From: Haemonchus contortus
Taxonomy: Eukaryota; Nematoda; Chromadorea; Rhabditida; Trichostrongylidae
Assembly (NCBI GenBank): GCA_000469685.2
Contig: LS997565.1
Coordinates: 38,431,519-38,495,518 of the forward strand
Direction: 5' to 3'
DNA length: 64,000 nucleotides
Shown here: piece after piece, positions 60,301-64,000 of the stretch
Position numbering within the stretch: the stretch's first letter is position 1
Layout: every line of letters begins with the position of its first letter
Program-made: the position numbers and the translations under genes
Notes under the pieces: generated by a model
Seen by the model: the letters and a program-made list of their open reading frames with translations, nothing else
What the model was told of the DNA's origin: nothing
Database searches by the model: none

Positions 60301-61965
60301 TGCCCTGCAGCCAATGAAAACTCGTCCAACCAATTTTTTCGTCACCATTCCCTCGTCCTCTTCATGAGACGCCCATTTCGAACGCTGTCGTATGTTACCA
60401 ATAATGGCACACGGACCTTCAACGATCGTGAACTGCGTTCAGTCGACGGGCCAGTTGAAAACCAAGGGAAACGAGTAGCATCCGAAGTTAACAGAAGTTT
60501 TTTCACCAGGTGGAATCCATTGGTGATGGGTACTTGTGCGTCTCTGGTTTGCCCGTGAGGAATGGTCATGAACACATCAGAGAGATAGCCGAGCTCTCTC
60601 TATCGTTTATGAAATTTGTTGACGAGTTCAGGATGTCGGCTCTTCCAAGAGAAAGAGTTCAACTTCGAATTGGTGTGAACTCAGGTAAGTCTTTGACAAG
60701 GTATCATTGTACTTCGAAAGGTGGACATCTGTGATTGCTTTACGAATTAGGCAGCTGCAAATTTTATACCGAGCTGAGACTGATTAGTATAATTCAGGAT
60801 TTCAGCATATTGCTAATTCGATGCGTTCGAATAGAAAAGAAACTCTCTCGGTTGCATTTTTGAAGCAAATTGGTTTGCTACCAATCAAAATTTAATCTCA
60901 AAATGACCGTGAACCACCACAGGCCCATGTGTAGCTGGAGTTGTCGGTCTAAGTATGCCACGATACTGCCTCTTTGGAGACACTGTGAACACATCATCAC
61001 GGATGGAAAGCAATGGAAAACGTGGGGTTTCTATAAAATGATTGTTAATAAATCCTAAGATTTGATGAAAATCACAAGTGAATCTATATACTTTCAACTA
61101 GTTCAGCTGGTTTCACTCATATGTCCAAAGAAGCGCACGATCTGCTTATCGAGGATTACAGAGCAGATTACGAGACACAGCTGAGAGGAGAAGTTATTAT
61201 AAAGGTAAGGCTTTCGTGACATCTCAAACTCCAACTATCGCAAAGGGTAACTCATGTCCCTCGACTGAATATTTATGGCTTGACTCCAAATGCCCACTTC
61301 GCTCAGATCGCTGAGTTATACATATCAGTTGGCTGCCTCACACCTGTTCATCTGTGCATTCTTACCAACACGCAATGCTGAAAGTGGTTGAACACTTGGT
61401 TGAAAACTTTGAGGCTTTTTCGGCGTGTCTTCAGACCTCTATCCATTAGTATTATTGAGTGCTGCCCCGAATTCTAGAAAATCTTGATCTCTTCGGGAAG
61501 GTTTGTTCGCTCCTTTACTGGATCGCTGCGCTCCAAGATCACTTTTATCCTACTGAGAAATGAACCCTCACTACCACAGTTCACAACTGTGTGTACAGTA
61601 ATGAAGTATTTTGCCTCTTCTCGTCCCTCCTAAGGCTGTTGAAAATTTTTGGAGCATTAGCATTAGCAGGGACGAACCCTGAGTCGGACACTGTTGCATA
61701 CACTGTATCTTTTCAGGGAAAAGGCGTAATGGAAACATATTGGTTGATTGGCCGCCGTAGCGCTTCATCTTCCGCTCCTCCAGTCCAAGAGGATGCTGGC
61801 GACAAAAAAGAGGAAGAAGAGACCGAGCAACACGATGAACCACAAAACCCTTCTACTAGTGATGACAAGGCAGTTGACAAGACGCCGCCGTTAACTCCGG
61901 ACACCGGTTCGACAGATGCAATGTACAGGAACTATGTGCGTAACAACACTATAGAAGCTACTTAG
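41313..61965 (+). CDS. Receptor-type guanylyl cyclase (gcy family), about 28 exons
   Basis: Single-pass membrane receptor that makes cGMP from GTP; in nematodes such proteins act mainly in sensory neurons. Exons: 41313-41387, 41470-41600, 43635-43744, 44295-44427, 48885-48996, 49053-49170, 51321-51443, 52031-52176, 52206-about 52339, 52848-52986, 54102-54226, 54301-54362, 54419-54565, 55022-55100, 55730-55915, about 56494-56613, 56693-56764, 56832-56976, 57442-57597, 57667-57749, 59112-59189, 59269-59426, 59755-59879, 59942-60010, 60510-60684, 60923-61021, 61107-61204, 61717-61965. The sum is about 1,140 codons, normal for the family. Phases fit at nearly all joints. Uncertain points are the ends of exons 5, 8 and 9 and the start of exon 16. 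The start was chosen because ATG 41313 opens a signal peptide. The paralogue within the gcy family cannot be told by eye. No coding lesion is certain. Confidence 0.93.
42194..42267 (+). repeat. Perfect-looking hairpin, about 30-bp arms, in cyclase intron 2
   Basis: ATGTGGGTGATGGAATACAC on the left is the near complement of GTGTATTTCATCACCCACAT on the right, with AAAAACCA/TGGTTTTT continuing the stem and about 10 bases in the loop. It may be a foldback or miniature inverted-repeat element. Confidence 0.7.
42530..43150 (-). pseudogene. RTE-like non-LTR reverse transcriptase relic in cyclase intron 2
   Basis: Minus-strand frames, broken by stops and shifts, give [11 protein letters not shown] (RT motif A with its Asp), DNQG, a region like [12 protein letters not shown], and VKRDVRQSD (the VKRGVRQGD-type motif B). 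Upstream, near 43150, LYNRI and ALDE-like segments precede these. This order is typical of RTE/CR1-type LINEs. It is clearly dead and antisense to the host gene. Confidence 0.75.
44440..45266 (-). pseudogene. Old PLE relic: reverse transcriptase fragment and 3' end
   Basis: On the minus strand just left of the young PLE, frames read [23 protein letters not shown] and a degraded [14 protein letters not shown], the equivalents of [13 protein letters not shown] and [14 protein letters not shown] in the intact copy. Toward 44450-44700 there is 3'-end sequence resembling the terminus of the short PLE at 29815-30737, with GAATCGGTCCTTATGAGC and CTCTACACGAGG, but the hammerhead stem is deleted. The reading continues across the young insertion at 47721 ([12 protein letters not shown]). 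Confidence 0.75.
45267..45278 (+). repeat. 12-bp target site duplication, left copy
   Basis: ATCTCTCTGACC immediately before the left inverted repeat of the young PLE. The same 12 bases occur at 47709-47720. Confidence 0.8.
45328..45362 (-). ncRNA. Hammerhead-like motif, left end of young PLE
   Basis: Exact inverted copy of the motif at 47570-47604, on the minus strand of the left inverted repeat. Confidence 0.6.
45516..46679 (+). CDS. PLE reverse transcriptase
   Basis: 387 codons. RT motifs in order: [39 protein letters not shown] (motif A Asp), [13 protein letters not shown] (motif B), YCRYVDDCF (catalytic YVDD at 46371-46382), [18 protein letters not shown]. This is the Penelope/telomerase-related RT arrangement, followed by [11 protein letters not shown]. 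The first 64 codons are antisense to the endonuclease 3' end because the frame begins inside the left inverted repeat, so the native start is probably after 45707. The frame stops (TAG 46677) just after a G5 run (46661-46665), where a -1 shift would join the endonuclease. Confidence 0.92.
   Translation: MNCVFILITVGGPECPDPYLGRRWQLKATQVEERGKLVSYSQTFIFPIHFWIFSVDPKSFENLSSENEYKRQYRRLNRVWSDIARTADLPKTVSTRLRCGLPVCPVLYVLIKTHKLSPNSLSSLNPLDFKVRPIISSVGGPTDRISWLLNLVLAQLLTFIPAHLSNTMKFLDQLRETRFRRNHVIESFDVTSLYTNVSNGDAMQATHELLNTYAGSINMYGLTVSQVMTLVKECLDCSIFRWSGRYFKQVRGLAMGQRLAPVLAIAYMSKIEKPVLDRRPVLYCRYVDDCFVACSTQKEMDKCFELLNSQADNIRFTREKPNDKWLPFLNMQVQLERGFLRTKWYRKPTSKNILVHFRSARPRKIKRAITANMIRTAKMVSSGVKNK
46544..47398 (+). 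CDS. PLE GIY-YIG endonuclease (C-terminal part of the element polyprotein)
   Basis: 284-codon frame, -1 relative to the reverse transcriptase. True homology starts near [16 protein letters not shown] (about 46680). Then come [33 protein letters not shown], the cysteine cluster [16 protein letters not shown], and the nuclease core GVIYVITC...[19 protein letters not shown], with ILEAFWI (Glu) and PKMNRKDE at the end. All GIY-YIG residues are present. In relatives RT and endonuclease form one polypeptide, so the split here reflects one extra base in a G run or a programmed shift. The first 45 codons overlap the RT frame and are probably not translated alone. Confidence 0.9.
   Translation: MVQEAHQQEYFSPFQVGASTQNQAGYHGEYDKNCENGLIGGQEQVESVELAKKVALSNRYSLRDWHYGRPPQRKSHEPRCENSEKVPFCLPFVSDSVSLDVRMALRKCGLDDTVRVVEVPPRNLKQRLVQNRLYDRFCTTHCIICSNGRGGDCMTSGVIYVITCNLCGDEYIGETGRPLICRVKEHLDGLKKSRPKTPLGDHRRHHHEDVEFGVSIRVLMREPTTSARKILEAFWINAKNPKMNRKDECLAVTNELAPFLDLCGFQLPPASEVGVRTLGPTHCD
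47570..47604 (+). ncRNA. Hammerhead-like ribozyme motif, right end of young PLE
   Basis: GGCU (47570-47573), CUGACGA (CUGANGA core, 47574-47580), one A, stem II GGC/GCC, GAAAC, GUU, AGCC (47601-47604) pairing with GGCU. With the palindromic ACGU as stem III this is a minimal type I hammerhead, cleavage expected after GUU. The A between core and stem II is unusual. Hammerheads are known from Penelope-like elements; activity here is inferred. Confidence 0.6.
47709..47720 (+). repeat. 12-bp target site duplication, right copy
   Basis: ATCTCTCTGACC, identical to 45267-45278. Removing the element and one copy restores colinearity with the older PLE reverse transcriptase on the minus strand. Confidence 0.8.
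47721..48240 (-). pseudogene. Old PLE: endonuclease fragment, 3' end, and start of the truncated RT copy
   Basis: Minus strand: [16 protein letters not shown]...[12 protein letters not shown] (C-terminal half of a GIY-YIG nuclease), a frameshift, then [21 protein letters not shown] with the helix Glu. Its 3' end holds another hammerhead-like motif (47825-47791). After it, RT coding ([10 protein letters not shown]) of the next, 5'-truncated copy begins and runs into 45266. So two old PLE copies lay head to tail before the young one inserted. Confidence 0.7.
47791..47825 (-). ncRNA. Hammerhead-like motif in old PLE
   Basis: AAGGU, CUGAAGA (fits CUGANGA), one A, stem II GGCAU/AUGCC with loop UAU, GAAAC, CU, AACC. 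Stem II is longer than in the young copy but fully paired. The cleavage triplet is altered (CU instead of GU). Confidence 0.5.
48240..48443 (-). pseudogene. Mariner-type transposase fragment fused to the PLE relic
   Basis: The minus-strand frame begins [20 protein letters not shown], with the VTGDE motif that carries the first catalytic Asp of mariner transposases, then [19 protein letters not shown]. It passes in the same frame into PLE endonuclease sequence ([11 protein letters not shown]) at about 48235, so a transposon junction lies here. Confidence 0.65.
49590..50010 (+). pseudogene. Mariner-type transposase C-terminal relic
   Basis: Across shifting frames: [13 protein letters not shown], then [19 protein letters not shown] (the PYSPDLAPSDYHLF motif) and [11 protein letters not shown] with a following basic region. 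Stops interrupt it. It lies in the cyclase intron between exons 6 and 7. Confidence 0.7.
50200..50700 (-). pseudogene. Tc1-like transposase relic
   Basis: Minus-strand frames give [12 protein letters not shown] with the second catalytic Asp motif, then a [14 protein letters not shown] SPDLNPIE equivalent, and near 50200-50300 [20 protein letters not shown], the usual C-terminal helix. Frame changes show it is dead. Same cyclase intron as the mariner relic. Confidence 0.65.
53412..53520 (-). repeat. Fragment shared with the RTE-like relic region at 42.48 kb
   Basis: CCTTATTACGCCC and ATCCGACAAC occur with the same spacing here and at about 42490-42555, with intervening similarity (CGGCT.AGC, CCGT.TT). 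Probably an untranslated part of the same LINE family, in cyclase intron 10. Confidence 0.6.
54419..54565 (+). CDS. Guanylyl cyclase exon 13: transmembrane segment
   Basis: After a juxtamembrane cysteine pair ([17 protein letters not shown]) there is one hydrophobic helix, [20 protein letters not shown], then FCVVK. This single membrane span separates ectodomain and cytoplasmic parts. Splice sites CCATAG and GTGAGT bound the exon. Confidence 0.92.
55022..59189 (+). CDS. Guanylyl cyclase exons 14-21: kinase-homology (pseudokinase) domain
   Basis: Begins [10 protein letters not shown] and [13 protein letters not shown], then a linker and [12 protein letters not shown] (Lys of the ATP site region), [99 protein letters not shown] and [18 protein letters not shown]. 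The catalytic HRD is replaced by SHG and DFG by DYG, as expected for the regulatory pseudokinase of receptor cyclases. Exon 21 (59112-59189) uses the acceptor CTTTGTAG and is isolated in a 1.5-kb intron containing a transposase relic. Confidence 0.92.
56000..56345 (-). pseudogene. Old PLE 3'-end relic in cyclase intron 15
   Basis: Shares with the short PLE at 29.8-30.7 kb ATACAACTCCACACGA, AACGTTTCGG (complement of the hammerhead GAAACGUU), CACAACATCTTCG and GTCTCTCCGATTCG.TTTCGGATCC, the end of the nuclease coding part. No intact frame. Confidence 0.55.
57060..57310 (-). repeat. tRNA-derived SINE-like copy S6 in cyclase intron 18
   Basis: The minus strand has the A-box-like AGTAGCGAGTAGCGCACT and, further on, a decayed B box. 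Body segments ATCCTACCAGACAGTCTGG and AAAAGTTTGGTTTACC and the tail AAGTCTTTGACGTGTGTGAATC correspond in order to copy S5. Confidence 0.55.
58180..58460 (+). pseudogene. Transposase C-terminal relic (Tc1/mariner superfamily)
   Basis: The frame contains [10 protein letters not shown], then [20 protein letters not shown] (the SPDLNPLDY..W motif) and a C-terminal [17 protein letters not shown]. Only the end of a transposase is present. It lies in the 1.36-kb intron before cyclase exon 21. Confidence 0.6.
59269..61965 (+). CDS. Guanylyl cyclase exons 22-28: dimerisation helix, catalytic domain, C-tail
   Basis: Exon 22 carries the coiled-coil hinge ([20 protein letters not shown] then [18 protein letters not shown]). 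The cyclase fold follows: [12 protein letters not shown] (first metal Asp), VESIGDGY (guanine-selecting Glu and second metal Asp), [15 protein letters not shown] (purine-binding Cys) and [10 protein letters not shown] (transition-state Asn and Arg). All signature catalytic residues are present, so activity as a homodimer is expected. Exon 28 begins [10 protein letters not shown] and ends with a low-complexity acidic tail ([12 protein letters not shown]) and TAG at 61963-61965. Confidence 0.94.
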
Positions 61966-63354
61966 TTTCTGGCATTATTTGCCAACTATATAACTGTACA
62001 TTGTAATCAGTTGTGATAAAAAGTTCTATTACTCGTTTTATGGTGTTTATCACGGGGCGAAAGTGGTATGGTTTCAAGAGGTCCGGGCGTGCTATCACTC
62101 GTGTAATCCAAGGACCTCACAAGGTTGGCGATTCATGGGCACAATTTAAGTCTCTGACGGTACTCGAACCTGTGCCTGTGCTTTCCGAGTGCCAAAAAAA
62201 AGCGAGACTGATCAACACTGATGACATTTTCCTTTATTCTTTATCACCGAATTGCTGAGGGGTGTACGACGCAGATGCAGTGATCGCGGAGCGGCTAAAG
62301 CGAGACAAAAAGTTGATTTAATTATCAAACTTATTTATAAGGGTAACTGACGGTGCTGGTCACGAAGTGATATTGATTGTAGTTCCTTCGCCCATAGTCT
62401 GCGTCAGTTTTCTCTAGCCAGCTTTGTTGGAACCCTTAGATCGTTATTCCTAGGATAGTGAAAGGTTCCTGTAAGCGGAGAGTCCATTTACATAACATAT
62501 TGCAAGACATACTTATAATAACTATAACCATGCTTCAAATAATTCCGATTTGAAGCCGCTTAACCGCTTGAAAGTATGAAGGAACAATTCGTTCAATTCA
62601 GCGCCAGGATGAGAATGAATCCCTTCTCTATATCCAAGCTCCTTTCCATCTGATGGGTCTCAGAAGTTTATTAGCCCAGTATAGAAGGCAATAATAGTGG
62701 AGCAACACTGAAAACATTTCTGAACGAATAAGAATATAAATGGTTCCAGGAAATAAAGCTGTAAATGTTAGGTAATTCGCTCATAAAGGAAAGCGAAACC
62801 ACCGTTAGTACGAAAGCCAATGCGATTCTTCTTCCAAACGACTTCAGACTTCATTTGGGATATGGGTCAAAGAATGGGAGTTCAGACGGGTATCCCCGGT
62901 TACATATTTTCTTTCATGAAGTCTACTTACCACAGCAAACTCGATGACACGTCTTCAACTTCGTCCTACGCTTGGAGCAGCCAAATTGAAACAATCTCGC
63001 TTGCATATCAGTCTATCTTACTGACATGGTAGTGCTCCACTCACCAAAGTTATGGCACGATGAGCCACTTAAGGCCTTCGTAAAACATTCAAAACAGGAA
63101 TAGGCCGTAAACTTTAGAGTGGTACTTTTGGGGGTTCAGGCCTTTCAGTGATTGGGTCTTGGACGTTTGCCATCAAGTCTCTAACATGGGTGCTCACATA
63201 TGAGATGAGAGTACAACTATTCCAAATTAGCCGGTACCCATTTTATGATGAAATGAATTAAATGAGAAGCAATCACAGACTCATTGTAAAGCTGGAATTT
63301 CTATCCTACTTTATATAATTCGCTAAGTGTTTGTAATGGTGTGTGTGTGTTTGA
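61966..63354. other. Region 3' of the guanylyl cyclase
   Basis: No gene recognised. Several ORFs of 60-80 codons (for example 62013-62258) have no domain. No clear AATAAA signal for the cyclase was found close to its stop codon. Confidence 0.4.
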
Positions 63355-63355
63355 C

Positions 63356-63700
63356 CGGAAATTCGTAACTCCTGTTCCCGAAGACCTAAAGAGTTCAAAT
63401 TTGGTAGGAGTACGGGGGGCCGGATGGGAATATTCATTGCAGGTGGCAGAACCTGACTCCACCCACAGGGGGCAGGACGTGCGCGATGGAAATTTTGGGC
63501 CACAAACTCATAACTCCGGTTCCAGTGGGGCCAGAGCGTTGAAAATTGGTAGGAGTACAGGAAGCAAGACGGACACCAATGGCAGGTAGCAGGGCCAGAC
63601 TCCACCTACAGGAGGCAGGGTTTGCGCAGAGTAAATGTTTAGGCGAAAACTCGTAACTTCCGTTTCCGTGGACCTAAAAAGTTAAAATTTTGTAGGTTGA
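63356..63700 (+). repeat. Imperfect tandem repeat, about 142-bp unit, 2.4 copies
   Basis: Each unit begins near (C/A)TCGTAACTCC or a variant (63357, 63500, 63642), continues with GTTCC.GTGG.CC.A, AAATT.GTAGGAGTAC, GCAGGT(G/A)GCAG and GACTCCACC.ACAGG.GGCAGG. The third copy breaks off at about 63700. It is G-rich and non-coding. Confidence 0.8.
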
Positions 63701-64000
63701 AACAGGTGATGTAGGATATGACGGAATCGTAGGTACTTTGTGACATTAACCGACGATAACTGATAAGAGAAGATAAGGAGTGTAAGAAAGCAAGACATAT
63801 CGATCGAAATCCTAACGTCTTCGGTATTAACTATGTAGCTTTGTCCGTTCAGTATATTTCATTCCATAAGACGGGATGCTAGAGTATGGTGACTAAAGGT
63901 TAGTGCAGTGATAGGGCCCATTAGCGGCACTACGATAAGCAGATGAGAATTTGGATCATTCCTTCCTATTAGAATTCATAGCACCGAAATAATCCTCTGT
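63701..64000. other. Window end, nothing recognised
   Basis: No exon, repeat or RNA gene could be supported here. Confidence 0.4.

Overview
The window is nuclear DNA of a nematode, most likely a clade V (rhabditid or strongylid) species. The evidence is a receptor guanylyl cyclase split into about 28 small exons with YAG acceptors, several nematode-type serpentine chemoreceptor genes with a shared exon structure, and a dense load of Tc1/mariner, RTE-like and Penelope-like element (PLE) sequence. There is no operon, ribosomal RNA, CRISPR array or prokaryotic feature. Most short open reading frames are noise; the real genes are assembled from small exons.

Layout. 1-3315 (+): the 3' part of a seven-transmembrane chemoreceptor of the Srg superfamily (Srv-like), with a damaged third exon region. 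4248-5507: a Tc1/mariner element with perfect 26-bp inverted ends and a decayed transposase. 7530-8243: copy 1 of an unidentified dispersed repeat whose second copy is at 21824-22545. 9898-17448 (-): a second Srv-like receptor in separated exons, with a non-LTR retrotransposon relic in one intron. 17449-26630: largely non-coding as far as I can read it. 26631-32141 (+): a third Srv-like receptor; one intron holds a short PLE made of an endonuclease flanked by its own inverted ends (29815-30737). 32142-37991: mostly unassigned, with SINE-like copies. 37992-39554: a Tc1-like element with doubled (IR/DR) ends. 41313-61965 (+): one large receptor-type guanylyl cyclase gene: signal peptide, ligand-binding ectodomain, one membrane helix, pseudokinase domain, dimerisation helix and an apparently catalytically complete cyclase domain. 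61966-64000: intergenic, ending in a 140-bp tandem repeat.

The guanylyl cyclase introns are a transposon graveyard. Its fourth intron carries a young PLE (45279-47708) with 429-bp inverted terminal repeats that look identical by eye. It is inserted, with a 12-bp target duplication, in opposite orientation inside the reverse transcriptase of an older PLE. The termini of this and other PLE copies carry a compact motif that fits a type I hammerhead ribozyme, with compensating changes in two stems between copies. These PLE/ribozyme structures, together with a family of tRNA-derived SINE-like repeats, are the most interesting non-genic signals here. The receptors and the cyclase would fit chemosensory signalling at the cell surface (receptor guanylyl cyclases and serpentine receptors act in nematode sensory neurons), but no expression evidence is visible in the sequence.
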